Notes: generated by a model not told the origin, from the letters alone. Shown: positions 1 through 7,385, counted from the stretch's first letter. The stretch is 18,256 nt of DNA from Thermomicrobiaceae bacterium (GCA_007122555.1 SKTL01000328.1:1-18256); one strand, 5' to 3'. A program made the numbers and translations.

Positions 1-137
1 GGCCGGAGCTGGTCCCAGCGCGTGTGGTCGCCAAGGCTTCCATGGACGAGCAGCAATGGCGGTCCTTCGCCGCTCGTGAAGTAGCCGATCGAGGTTCCAT
101 CGGCTGAGACAACCTGGTTGGTGCGTTGCTGAACCAT
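1..137 (-). CDS. Alpha/beta hydrolase, N-terminal part only (runs off the window)
   Basis: Only the first 45 codons are present; the gene continues beyond base 1. The protein begins MVQQRTNQVVSADGTSIGYF and reaches PPLLLVHGSLGDHTRW at about residues 26-41. A hydrophobic strand followed by HG and a Trp about eight residues later is the classic oxyanion-hole region after strand 3 of alpha/beta-hydrolase-fold enzymes (esterases, epoxide hydrolases, haloalkane dehalogenases, C-C hydrolases). The nucleophile elbow and catalytic His lie outside the window, so substrate and subclass cannot be told. The start is well supported: ATG at 137-135 is preceded by a G-rich Shine-Dalgarno (complement of 143-150) with a 5-nt spacer, and a sigma70-type promoter lies about 65 nt upstream. 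No signal peptide is visible, so it is probably cytoplasmic. The family call is secure and the function is open. Confidence 0.8.
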   Translation of the reverse strand, partial: MVQQRTNQVVSADGTSIGYFTSGEGPPLLLVHGSLGDHTRWDQLR

Positions 138-203
138 GCGATCCCTCCCCGAAAAGTACGCCACATTGCTTCACGATCATTGATGTATTCTCTGATAATG
201 AAC

Positions 204-232
204 ATAATCACAGCCTGCATGATGCGTGTCAA
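204..232 (-). promoter_or_regulatory. Sigma70-type promoter for the alpha/beta hydrolase gene
   Basis: On the minus strand a perfect -35 box TTGACA (complement of 227-232) is followed after 17 nt by GATTAT (complement of 204-209). The latter matches TATAAT at four of six positions and is preceded by a TGT extended -10 element. Transcription would start near 197 and give a leader of about 60 nt before the ATG at 137. This is a pattern match only; spacing and orientation fit the gene. Confidence 0.55.
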
Positions 233-297
233 CCAGGATGCACAGGAACGATCCCCTCAACCCGCTCTCAGCTAGGCCGATTGGGGCACGGCGCGTA

Positions 298-1488
298 TCA
301 CGGAAGTACCGGATCGAGAAATCGCTCCGCGACCTCATTGGCGATTAGCAGTCCGGCGCGTGTCAGGCGCAGCGAATCCTCATTCCATTCCAGCATCCCG
401 ATCTCCCGGAGATAGGCGATCGTCTCGCCGTAGATGTCGGTCATCCGGTACCCGTGCCGGCGCTCAAAAGCGAGCGAGGAGACGCCATCGGCGGTCAGCC
501 GGAGGCCGAGCATCATTGTCTCGGCGATTGCAGTGGCGGGATCAATCTCTTCCGATTCGGCAACCGGGAGTTCGCCGCGTGACACGGCGTCAATGTATCG
601 CTCGGGCAGCAGCAGGTTGTGGAAGCGGTGACCGGAGAGATGGCCGTGGGCGCCGGGCCCGAGCGCGATGTATTCGGCATTGCGCCAGTAGATCAGATTG
701 TGCCGGGAACGCAGTTCCGGCGCTCGGGCCCAGTTGGAGATCTCGTAGTGATCCCAGCCGGCAGTCGCCATGCGTTCCAGCGTCATCTCGTACATTTCGG
801 AGACCATGTCGTCATCAACCGGGACCAGAATACCGCGATTGACCGCGGTCTGATAGGGCGTGTTCGGTTCGATGATCAGCGAGTACATCGATGCATGCTC
901 CGGATTCGTTTCCAGGATGAAATCGAGATCGCGTTCCCAGTCATCGAGCGTCTGCCCGGGCCAGCCGAAGATGAAGTCCAGACTGAGGTTGTCGAATCCG
1001 GCCTCGCGGGCGGCAGCGATTCCCCGGATCGGCGTTTCCGGCTTGTGCGCCCGTCCGAGGACCTTCAGCCCGTGTGCCTGTTGTGTCTGGACGCCGATGC
1101 TGAGCCGGTTGATGCCCGCCGACCGGATCTCGCGCAAGTAATCGGCTTCCAGTCCTTCCGGGTTCGCCTCCATGGAGATCTCGGCGTCTGCGGCAATGCT
1201 GAACCGTCGCGAGAGGCGGTCCATGATTCGCTCGTGGCCCCACGACGGGAGAAGCGATGGCGTGCCGCCGCCGAGGAACACCGTCGCAACCTCGCGATGT
1301 CCCTGTTGCCCGGCGACGAGATCGATCTCGTTCAGGATCGCGTCGACATAGTCGGGAAACTGGCTCTGCAGGCGGGCATAGACGTTGAAATCGCAGTATG
1401 GGCAGATACGGCTGCAGTAGGGGACGTGGATGTAAATGCCGATTGGAGCGTTGGACGGAGCGGGGGCAATCACGGCGTAGGGTTCCAT
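298..1488 (-). CDS. hemW: HemW-like radical SAM protein (heme chaperone; formerly 'oxygen-independent coproporphyrinogen III oxidase-like')
   Basis: With the ATG at 1488 the protein has 396 residues. The N-terminus reads GIYIHVPYCSRICPYCDF, giving the radical SAM motif CxxxCxxC at C25, C29 and C32 for a [4Fe-4S] cluster. The residue two after the last Cys is Phe, as in HemW; true HemN coproporphyrinogen dehydrogenases have a fourth Cys there (CxxxCxxCxC). Further hallmarks are GGGTPS (about 73-78), EANPE, LSIGVQTQ and DFIFGWPGQT, then a C-terminal HemW-type winged-helix region. HemW proteins bind heme and deliver it to respiratory enzymes in the cytoplasm; this is family knowledge, not visible here. 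An upstream in-frame ATG at 1587 would add 33 residues but has no ribosome site and overlaps the divergent MFS promoter region. The ATG at 1488 starts close to the usual HemW N-terminus and has GGAACAGGA just upstream. It is divergent from the MFS pair. Confidence 0.9.
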   Translation of the reverse strand: MEPYAVIAPAPSNAPIGIYIHVPYCSRICPYCDFNVYARLQSQFPDYVDAILNEIDLVAGQQGHREVATVFLGGGTPSLLPSWGHERIMDRLSRRFSIAADAEISMEANPEGLEADYLREIRSAGINRLSIGVQTQQAHGLKVLGRAHKPETPIRGIAAAREAGFDNLSLDFIFGWPGQTLDDWERDLDFILETNPEHASMYSLIIEPNTPYQTAVNRGILVPVDDDMVSEMYEMTLERMATAGWDHYEISNWARAPELRSRHNLIYWRNAEYIALGPGAHGHLSGHRFHNLLLPERYIDAVSRGELPVAESEEIDPATAIAETMMLGLRLTADGVSSLAFERRHGYRMTDIYGETIAYLREIGMLEWNEDSLRLTRAGLLIANEVAERFLDPVLP

Positions 1489-1586
1489 TTCCTGTTCCAG
1501 ATGAGAGCAGTGAAGCTCCTGACTCCTGTCAATCCTACCCGGTTCGCCGAGTCGATACGCCTTTGACGGTCTGAAACCAGGCTGCA

Positions 1587-1597
1587 TGCGTTACAAT
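1587..1597 (+). promoter_or_regulatory. Candidate -10 box of the first MFS gene
   Basis: TGCGTTACAAT contains TACAAT at 1592-1597, a five-of-six match to the consensus, 39 nt before the chosen start codon. The second MFS gene has TGCGATAGACT (2939-2949) at almost the same distance, 42 nt, before its start. No good -35 box is seen at 16-19 nt in either case; TTGACG at 1563-1568 is 23 nt away and too distant. The support is the match between the two duplicates. Confidence 0.35.
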
Positions 1598-1636
1598 GGA
1601 ACGTCGGCAGCGATTGCACGTGTTCGACGGAAAGCT

Positions 1637-2869
1637 ATGTTCACCATGGCCGGCGATGCAATTCGCAGGTATGCCCACATCGTGATGGGATTCAGCCGTA
1701 ACGCGAAACTTCTTCTGCTGGTGCTGGCACTGATCGGCGTCAGTTACGGTTCCTTTACCACGATCTTCGTCCTCTACGTCATCGAAATCAACTTCGACGA
1801 GGCATTTCTGGGCAGGCTCATCGCCACTGGCGCCGTCGCCGCCGCATTGACTGCAATTCCTGCGGGTCTGTTGATTGATCGAATCGGCGCCCGCAACGGG
1901 TTACTCATCGGCGCCGCAGTCGGCGCCGCCGGCGTGGTATTGCTTCTGTCAGTCACCACCGCCTGGGTCATGTTACTGTCGGTTATCGTCGTGGCCGTGG
2001 GTGTGGCGCTGATCTACGTGGCTCAGGCGCCATTCATTGCGACCTGGAGCGCGGAGGAGGAGCGGACATACCTCTTCAGCGTGGCCGCGGCCGTATTCGT
2101 GCTGGCCGGCATCGGGGGGAGTCTCTTTTCCGGTATTGCCCCGGGCGAGTTTCGCGGTATCTGGCCAGACCTCTCTGTGGCATCGTCCTACCGAGTGACG
2201 TTGCTGATCTCCGGTGCGATCTCGGCACTCAGCCTTCTCCCGTTGGTGAGGATGCGGATACTCTCCCAACCCTCCGGGGTGCTCCCTGGTCGGGAAGTGG
2301 CGAAGAAGGCCTTCGAGAGCTTCGCCGTGCGGCGGCTGGCCCTGACTGGTCTGCTCCTGTCACTGGGAGGTGGAATGATCGTTCCCTTCTTCAACGTGTT
2401 CTTCCAGCAGGAACTGGGAGCCAGTACGGAGATGGTGAGTGTAGCGCGCGTTGCCGGTATTACCGCCTCGGTGCTCGGAACATTGATGGCGCCATGGGCC
2501 AGCGGCTATCTCGGACTGGTTGGCGCTGTTATGGCGGCTCGGTTCTTCTCCGCCCCTTTTCTGCTGGCCATTGGCCTTGCGCCGGTGCTTGCGTTGGCAG
2601 TGGCTTTCATGAGCGCGAGAACCTTTCTGGCTTACCTCACTGGTCCGCTGTACGCCGACTTTTCGATGCGCATCGTGCCACATGAGATCCGCGGGACCAC
2701 CAGTAGCGTGACCTTCATGAGCTGGAACCTGACGCTGGCACTTGGTAGCTGGCTTGGCGGTTGGTTGATCATGAGCCAGGGATACACATTCGTCTTTCTG
2801 TTGAGTTCATCCATTACGCTGATCGCCGCGGCTTCATACTGGCTTGCGTTTCGCAGTTACGAGGAGTAG
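1637..2869 (+). CDS. MFS transporter, first of a tandem pair
   Basis: This is a 12-helix major facilitator superfamily protein of 410 residues from the ATG at 1637. The loop between helices 2 and 3 carries the MFS motif A variant GLLIDRIGARNGLLIG, and a central hydrophilic stretch (around MRILSQPSGVLPGREVAKK) separates two six-helix halves. The second half holds the striking LLLSLGGGMIVPFFNVFFQ, which recurs almost unchanged in the next gene. The substrate is unknown; MFS antiporters of this sort often export drugs or metabolites. The longest frame starts at 1586, but that ATG lies upstream of the likely -10 box (TACAAT, 1592-1597) and has no ribosome site. The ATG at 1637 has GGA five bases upstream, and its N-terminus aligns with the paralogue. 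Its partner begins about 120 nt downstream on the same strand. Confidence 0.9.
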   Translation: MFTMAGDAIRRYAHIVMGFSRNAKLLLLVLALIGVSYGSFTTIFVLYVIEINFDEAFLGRLIATGAVAAALTAIPAGLLIDRIGARNGLLIGAAVGAAGVVLLLSVTTAWVMLLSVIVVAVGVALIYVAQAPFIATWSAEEERTYLFSVAAAVFVLAGIGGSLFSGIAPGEFRGIWPDLSVASSYRVTLLISGAISALSLLPLVRMRILSQPSGVLPGREVAKKAFESFAVRRLALTGLLLSLGGGMIVPFFNVFFQQELGASTEMVSVARVAGITASVLGTLMAPWASGYLGLVGAVMAARFFSAPFLLAIGLAPVLALAVAFMSARTFLAYLTGPLYADFSMRIVPHEIRGTTSSVTFMSWNLTLALGSWLGGWLIMSQGYTFVFLLSSSITLIAAASYWLAFRSYEE

Positions 2870-2980
2870 CCAGGGATTCGGCCCTCGTTTCCGGTGGCCC
2901 GCTGCCGGGGCGCCGGATTCACTCCCGGGTTGCGGCCGTGCGATAGACTGACCGGACAACACGGCAGTTGGAAACCCGAC

Positions 2981-2984
2981 GAGG
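2981..2984 (+). promoter_or_regulatory. Ribosome binding site deciding a TTG start (second MFS gene)
   Basis: GAGG with a 7-nt spacer precedes TTG at 2992. The alternative TTG at 2968 has no comparable site, so this short motif decides the start. Confidence 0.55.
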
Positions 2985-2991
2985 CATCGTC

Positions 2992-4263
2992 TTGACCGGA
3001 GTTACGCACGCCGTCCGCGAGTACATCGACATTGTCCGCGAGTTCAGCCGAAACGCCCGGCTCGTGCTGCTGGCGCTGTCGCTGATCGGCATCAGCTACG
3101 GCTCCTTCACGACCCTCTTCAACCTCTACATCATCGAGCTGGGATTTGATGAAGCGTTTCTCGGCATCCTGATCGGCATCAGTGCGGCGGGCGCCGCGAT
3201 CGCTTCGGTGCCTTGCGGGTTACTGGTTGACCGAATCGGCGCACGTCGGGGGCTTCTCCTGGGGACCGTCGTCACCGCGGTCGGCATCCTGATCGAAGTG
3301 ACGATCACGATCGGCTGGGTGCTCGTGATCGGAGCGATCATCGCGGCAGTTGGTGTGGCGCTGATTTTCGTGGCACAGGTTCCGTTCCTGGCGGCGAACA
3401 GCACCGAACGCGATCGGATGCACCTGTACAGCGTCGCCGCGGCAATCTTCGTTCTGGCGGGTATCGGCGGGAGCCTCTTTGCCGGGTTCGTGCCGGGCTG
3501 GTTTCGAGCGCTGGCGCCGGATCTCTCCGTAGCGGCGAGCTATCGTGCAACGTTACTGGCCACCGGCGCCATGTCGGCGCTGAGCCTGTTCGCGTTGTTC
3601 CGGATGCGTGAGACTGGACGGCCCGAGTGGGTGCGGCCGAGCCGAGAAGTGATCCGGACGACCTTTCACAGTCCCGCGGTGCGGCGGTTGATTCTGACCG
3701 GCCTGTTCCTCTCGCTCGGCGGCGGGATGATCGTGCCGTTCTTCAACGTGTTCTATCAAGAGGTGCACGGCGCCAGCACGGAAGTCGTCGGCGTCGCACG
3801 GGCGGTCGGGATCACCGTTACCGTGGCGGGGTCGCTCGGCGCGCCGTGGCTTGGCGGGCGGCTGGGACTGGTTGGCGCCGTGGTTGCCGCCCGTCTGCTC
3901 TCTGCGCCGTTCCTGTTGCTGATGGGCCTGTCGCCGTTTCTGGTGATGGCGGTGGGGTTCTTTGCGATTCGCACATTCATGGTCTACATGTCCGATCCGC
4001 TGCATACCGATTTCTCGATGCGGATCGTGCCGCCGGAGATCAGGGCGACCGCCAACAGCCTGACATTCATGAGCTGGAACGTGACGCTCGGCATTGGCGG
4101 GTACGTTGGCGGGGTGTTGATTGCCGGGTATGGCTATACGCTCCCGTTTGTGCTTGGTTCGATCATTTCGGTCATCGCCGCCGGCGTCTACTGGATCGCC
4201 TTCCGGGATTACCAGCAGGATGGATATACCCCGCAGCGTGAGGAACCTCAGACTGCGGGGTAG
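2992..4263 (+). CDS. MFS transporter, second of a tandem pair
   Basis: This is a 12-helix MFS protein of 423 residues from the TTG at 2992, clearly a paralogue of the gene at 1637-2869. Shared blocks include FSRNA(K/R)L, LIG(V/I)SYGSFTT, LLxDRIGAR (motif A), VAAAxFVLAGIGGSLF, LSLGGGMIVPFFNVF, DFSMRIVP and FMSWN at matching positions. Its C-terminus is slightly longer and polar. Start choice: no ATG or GTG fits. TTG at 2992 has GAGG at 2981-2984 with a 7-nt spacer and gives an N-terminus almost the same length as the paralogue; TTG at 2968 would add eight residues without a clear ribosome site. The substrate is unknown. The last codons form half of a strong hairpin (4228-4261), so coding sequence and 3' processing signal overlap. 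Confidence 0.9.
   Translation: MTGVTHAVREYIDIVREFSRNARLVLLALSLIGISYGSFTTLFNLYIIELGFDEAFLGILIGISAAGAAIASVPCGLLVDRIGARRGLLLGTVVTAVGILIEVTITIGWVLVIGAIIAAVGVALIFVAQVPFLAANSTERDRMHLYSVAAAIFVLAGIGGSLFAGFVPGWFRALAPDLSVAASYRATLLATGAMSALSLFALFRMRETGRPEWVRPSREVIRTTFHSPAVRRLILTGLFLSLGGGMIVPFFNVFYQEVHGASTEVVGVARAVGITVTVAGSLGAPWLGGRLGLVGAVVAARLLSAPFLLLMGLSPFLVMAVGFFAIRTFMVYMSDPLHTDFSMRIVPPEIRATANSLTFMSWNVTLGIGGYVGGVLIAGYGYTLPFVLGSIISVIAAGVYWIAFRDYQQDGYTPQREEPQTAG
4228..4261 (+). terminator. Long hairpin at the convergence of the MFS pair and capA; possible bidirectional terminator
   Basis: ACCCCGCAG (4228-4236) pairs with CTGCGGGGT (4253-4261). Inside, TGAGG (4239-4243) pairs with CCTCA (4246-4250), leaving a symmetrical 2x2 internal loop and a 2-nt AA loop. 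It overlaps the last codons and the first base of the stop codon of the MFS gene, and lies 30 bases beyond the stop of the minus-strand capA. Neither side has a clear T run, so it is not a textbook intrinsic terminator. It may be bidirectional, or act to protect mRNA 3' ends. Confidence 0.5.
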
Positions 4264-4291
4264 CAATGGATGTCTTGACAGACCAGACTCG

Positions 4292-5599
4292 TTAGAGCTT
4301 GACGCTTCCAGTCCCGCGTTCGATGGCGATTTCCGTGCCGAACGGCTTCGACAGGTCGATCATCCACTCCAGGATCTTCTGACCGTGGTCGGGTTGCGCG
4401 ATGCGCGGGTTGCCGCGGTCAGGAATTGGCTGCCCCGGCCCGAGCGAGAGCGGATGCAGCGTGATCTCGGCGATTTCGCCGTCGACAAACCGGCACATGG
4501 GCAGGACGGTTTCCCAGTACGCGTCCTTGGCTGCGAAACTCCGCGTCTCGTTGGCGCTGACATGCCGGAAAAGATCACCAGCGCTTGCGGTGGGGTCAAC
4601 ATTGAGCGAGGCATAGTCGTCCGCCGGCATGTGCTGAACGGTCTCGTGCTGGAAGATGAAGTTGCCGAGCGAGTAGAAGATCGGCTTGCCCTTGTAGATC
4701 TCCAGGCCGCGAAGCATGTGCGGGCCGTGTCCAACAACAATGTCTGCTCCGGCGTCGATGCAGGCGTGGGCGAAATCAATAATGAAGTCGGCCGGTTCCC
4801 ACATCTCGTTCTTCGGTTCGTGAGCATGGATGCTGGCGACCGTCAGGTGAGAGACCGCGGCTGCGTCGCTGACGGATTTCGTGTTGCCGGTCAGGTCTCC
4901 CTCATGCGCTTCGGTCCGGATATCGAAGTCTTCACCGACGATGAAAGAGCGATCGGCAAGGACAAACTCGCCTTCGCGTTTTGGCGGCTGGCCGAAACCC
5001 ATGTTGATGCGCCACTGTCGCCATCCCTCGGCTCCGGTTCGCTCGGCGACGCGTTGAATCGCATCGTAGTGTTCCTGGTCGACGACGAACAGCCGGTCGT
5101 ACCGCTGGGGATTCACGCCGGGACGTCCAGGCGTGTCCGGCCGTTGCTCACCGGCGTACTGTCCGGCGCCGAACGTCGAGGCGCACCCCATAAGGCCGAC
5201 ACGGCCGTTGACCGTTTCCAGGTAGGCCGGCCGCCGGGCCTCCGCCAGATGCTTGCCGGAACCGGCGACGGCGAAGTCGTTTTCCCGGAGCACGCGCAGA
5301 GTCTCCAGACAGCCGTGCTCGCCGTAGTTGAGCGTGTGGTTGTTGGCGAAGGCGGTCAGGTTGAACCCCATCTTGCGGATGTCGGCCGCCATGCGAGGGT
5401 CAGTCGAAATGTTGCCGCCGCCGCTGTCGACGACGGGCGAACCTTCGAAATTGCTCATCACGATCTCGGTGTTCGTGAACGCGACATCAGCCGAGCGAAT
5501 GAGCTTCAGCATCTGCTGGTATTCGGCGTCCTGATACTCCGGCATCCGGCGGGAGATCAACGAGTCGCCAGTTGCGGTAAACGTGATTTCTCGAGGCAT
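4292..5599 (-). CDS. CapA family protein (PGA_cap, metallophosphoesterase fold), soluble form
   Basis: This 435-residue protein matches the CapA/PgsA-like family, named for poly-gamma-glutamate capsule synthesis, with a calcineurin-like metallophosphoesterase fold. Expected metal-site motifs are all present: TGD (D12), NTE (43-45), FANNHT (N87, H88), SIHAHE (H258, H260), GHGPH (H291, H294) and the family block KPIFYSLGNF (305-314). A family-specific insert around 148-245 (EQRPDTPGRPGVNP...) is shared with the second CapA at the right edge. There is no signal peptide or N-terminal membrane helix: the protein starts straight at the first strand (MPREITFTATGD). It is therefore probably cytoplasmic, unlike membrane-anchored PgsA, and a role in capsule synthesis is doubtful. 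The start at 5599 has AAAGGGA with a 6-nt spacer. It follows the M81 gene by 153 bp and is probably the last gene of operon 1. Confidence 0.88.
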   Translation of the reverse strand: MPREITFTATGDSLISRRMPEYQDAEYQQMLKLIRSADVAFTNTEIVMSNFEGSPVVDSGGGNISTDPRMAADIRKMGFNLTAFANNHTLNYGEHGCLETLRVLRENDFAVAGSGKHLAEARRPAYLETVNGRVGLMGCASTFGAGQYAGEQRPDTPGRPGVNPQRYDRLFVVDQEHYDAIQRVAERTGAEGWRQWRINMGFGQPPKREGEFVLADRSFIVGEDFDIRTEAHEGDLTGNTKSVSDAAAVSHLTVASIHAHEPKNEMWEPADFIIDFAHACIDAGADIVVGHGPHMLRGLEIYKGKPIFYSLGNFIFQHETVQHMPADDYASLNVDPTASAGDLFRHVSANETRSFAAKDAYWETVLPMCRFVDGEIAEITLHPLSLGPGQPIPDRGNPRIAQPDHGQKILEWMIDLSKPFGTEIAIERGTGSVKL

Positions 5600-5615
5600 G
5601 TGCGGTCCCTTTCTC

Positions 5616-5717
5616 AGCCCTCACCCTCTGGCCTCCTTCGGCAGGCTCAGGACAGGCTATCTCCCAATTCTCGGAGAGGGAGACAATTGAGCGGACGCCC
5701 TCTTCGCCAGAATTGGG
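5616..5717. repeat. Mosaic intergenic repeat with nested inverted repeat
   Basis: The stretch joins three repeat-like modules. First is AGCCCTCACCCTC (5616-5628). Second is CCTTCGGCAGGCTCAGGACA (5635-5654), which resembles the GAGCCTG...GAAGG intergenic repeat I recall from Chloroflexota and metagenomic genomes. Third is an inverted repeat, CCCAATTCT (5663-5671) with AGAATTGGG (5709-5717), enclosing AGAGGG (5675-5680) with CCCTCT (5698-5703). It fills the M81-capA gap and stops just upstream of the capA ribosome site. No T run follows the stem on the minus strand, so it is not an obvious terminator. It may be a non-autonomous mobile element. Confidence 0.5.
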
Positions 5718-5752
5718 ATTGGACAGAACATAGTCGGTGAGGCTACGTTTCT

Positions 5753-7258
5753 CTACGGCTCCCAGGTCATGTCTGGATCGAACGGGTAGATCGGCCGCTT
5801 GAGTTTCGTGTACTCCAGCTTCGTCAGGTCCGGATTCGTCAGGCCGGGTGTGTTGACTTCCACGATCTCCGCCGCGATCGGCGTGAAGGCCGCCCGGAAG
5901 TGGACCGACGACTTCACGACCAGGATCTGCTGTTCGGTCGGTTCGATCCCTTGCGAGCGGAGCACTTCCAGGTCGGTCGGCTGATAGCGCAGCGAGGTCA
6001 CGACAACCTGCACCTTGCCCCCGTTCTGGCCGTCGAGCTCCACAACCGCGGTGTCGCCGAGATCGACCTGGACGCCGGTGTTCATCGGCCCCTTGTGGAC
6101 GAACTTCCCATCGGTCAATCGAACGACCCGCCCGCTGACGTCGAGCGGCGTCCCGTGCATGTCGTCCGTCTTCGCCCCGAGTGTGAGCTGAACCGGATTG
6201 CCTTCTCCCGCTTGCTGAGCGGCCTTCACCGATTCGGGGTCGACCATCGGAACCATCGCCGTGTTGGTTGCGCCGAGGCGTAGCAGCGCGTCGAGCAGCA
6301 CCGTGCCGTCGGCCGGTCCGCCGCCGCCGGGGTTGTCGCTAATGTCCGCCAGGACAACCGGTTTGACGGAGCTTTTCATGGCATCGGTCACCGCGAGGTC
6401 AACCGGTTTCGGTTCGACCTTGAACTCATCCTTGATGCTCCAGAGATATCGTGCCAACCGGGTGGCTCCATCACGGGCGTGAGCCTCGTCGTTATCTGCT
6501 GTGACGATGATGCTGAAGTTCGTCGGCTCGATATCTGCGAACGGGAAGCCGGGCAGGTAGCTGACGTTCATGATGCCGCGCTCGTGCTCGATCTCGCGCG
6601 CGATCCGTTTGAACGTCAGCATCGGCTCGGCATGAGTGTGCTGGCGCTGAATCGCCGTGAGTAGCGGGACTTTGACGATCACCGGAGTCGGCTTCTTGCC
6701 GCCTCGGACGATTTCCGCCATGTGAATGCCGGCCTCGTACCCGCGCTCATATGGGTCTGTATGCGGATACTCGTCGTAGGCGACACAGACTGACGCCAGA
6801 TCAACGAGTTCCTGCGTGATGTTTCCGTGGAGATCGAGTTCCACGATCACCGGCAGGTCCGGTCCGACGACCTCACGGACCTTGCGCACGATATAGCTTT
6901 CGCCATCGTCATCCAGCTCCGAGACCATCGCTCCGTGGAGCGACAGGAGCACGCCGTCCAGCGGACCGGAATCCTTGACCTGCTGGATGCGCTCGGCCAG
7001 GCGCTTCGTTAGGGTTTCAGTCGCGTCCGCAGTGACTGGTCCGGCCGGAACCGCCGAGGCCATCATCGTTGGAACGACCTCGTAATCCGCTACCCGCGCG
7101 GCGTCAATGAAGCCGCCCAGGGCGGATTTCGTGCCGCTGAAGGCGTTCATCAGATCGTCGCCCTCGTGATAGCCGCGTTCGTAGAAGTGTTGCAGTGTTG
7201 TCGGAACGGTCGAAAAGGTGCTGCTTTCGTGGCTGATTCCGCCGATTGCGACGCGCAT
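5753..7258 (-). CDS. M81 family metallopeptidase (MlrC-like)
   Basis: At 501 residues it is the usual length for the M81 (DUF1485 plus MlrC C-terminal) family, named from microcystinase C, a zinc enzyme that cleaves linearised microcystin peptides. The N-terminal IGGISHESSTFS is the family opening with its conserved H-E. Candidate zinc ligands are D142 and H144 (ELDLHGN) and H166 (YPHTD). The D-x-H and 22-residue H-to-H spacing equals that of D167, H169 and H191 as I recall them from MlrC. LLSLHGAMVSE (about 104-114) and DISDNPGGGGPADGT (in the second half) are further family blocks. There is no signal peptide, so it is cytoplasmic and suited to act on imported peptides. The ATG at 7258 has a G-rich ribosome site (complement of 7265-7270). 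It follows the DppC-like permease by 127 bp that contain two hairpins. The true substrate is unknown, and many M81 genes occur beside Dpp-type importers. Confidence 0.9.
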   Translation of the reverse strand: MRVAIGGISHESSTFSTVPTTLQHFYERGYHEGDDLMNAFSGTKSALGGFIDAARVADYEVVPTMMASAVPAGPVTADATETLTKRLAERIQQVKDSGPLDGVLLSLHGAMVSELDDDGESYIVRKVREVVGPDLPVIVELDLHGNITQELVDLASVCVAYDEYPHTDPYERGYEAGIHMAEIVRGGKKPTPVIVKVPLLTAIQRQHTHAEPMLTFKRIAREIEHERGIMNVSYLPGFPFADIEPTNFSIIVTADNDEAHARDGATRLARYLWSIKDEFKVEPKPVDLAVTDAMKSSVKPVVLADISDNPGGGGPADGTVLLDALLRLGATNTAMVPMVDPESVKAAQQAGEGNPVQLTLGAKTDDMHGTPLDVSGRVVRLTDGKFVHKGPMNTGVQVDLGDTAVVELDGQNGGKVQVVVTSLRYQPTDLEVLRSQGIEPTEQQILVVKSSVHFRAAFTPIAAEIVEVNTPGLTNPDLTKLEYTKLKRPIYPFDPDMTWEP

Positions 7259-7294
7259 ATGCGGACCCCCTTTCGGTCACGTGCGTTAATGCAG

Positions 7295-7320
7295 ACGAGA
7301 GGGCCAGAGAGCCCTCTCGT
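7295..7320. repeat. Intercistronic hairpin with 10-bp perfect stem
   Basis: ACGAGAGGGC (7295-7304) and GCCCTCTCGT (7311-7320) are perfect inverted repeats around the 6-nt loop CAGAGA. A TTTT follows only on the plus strand, where no gene needs a terminator. On the minus strand, the direction of the operon, no T run follows. It is better read as an mRNA-processing or stabilising stem between dppC and the M81 gene. Confidence 0.6.
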
Positions 7321-7345
7321 GTTTTCGCATTTCTCGGTGATTCGC

Positions 7346-7368
7346 GCAAATCGCGCGAAGCGATTTGC
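7346..7368. repeat. Intercistronic hairpin with 9-bp perfect stem, just after the permease stop
   Basis: GCAAATCGC (7346-7354) and GCGATTTGC (7360-7368) pair around a 5-nt loop, beginning 17 nt past the stop codon of the DppC-like gene in the minus direction. No T tract follows. Together with the hairpin at 7295-7320 it forms a tandem pair of stems in the mRNA ahead of the M81 gene. Confidence 0.55.
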
Positions 7369-7385
7369 CCTGAGAGCATTGTGCG

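Noticed and set aside
619..1566. 315-residue plus-strand frame over the HemW gene
   Set aside because: It is antisense to a gene with a full radical SAM motif set and shows no domain of its own.
1563..1597. TTGACG plus TACAAT as a full promoter for the first MFS gene
   Set aside because: The spacer is 23 nt, too long for a standard sigma70 promoter; only the -10 is kept as a candidate.
4273..4297. TTGACA on the plus strand between the convergent genes
   Set aside because: No -10 box at proper spacing and no plus-strand gene downstream.
4121..5740. 539-residue open frame on the plus strand
   Set aside because: It lies antisense to the capA gene and overlaps the MFS C-terminus. The protein has no recognisable motif, while the minus-strand frame has all CapA motifs and a ribosome site.
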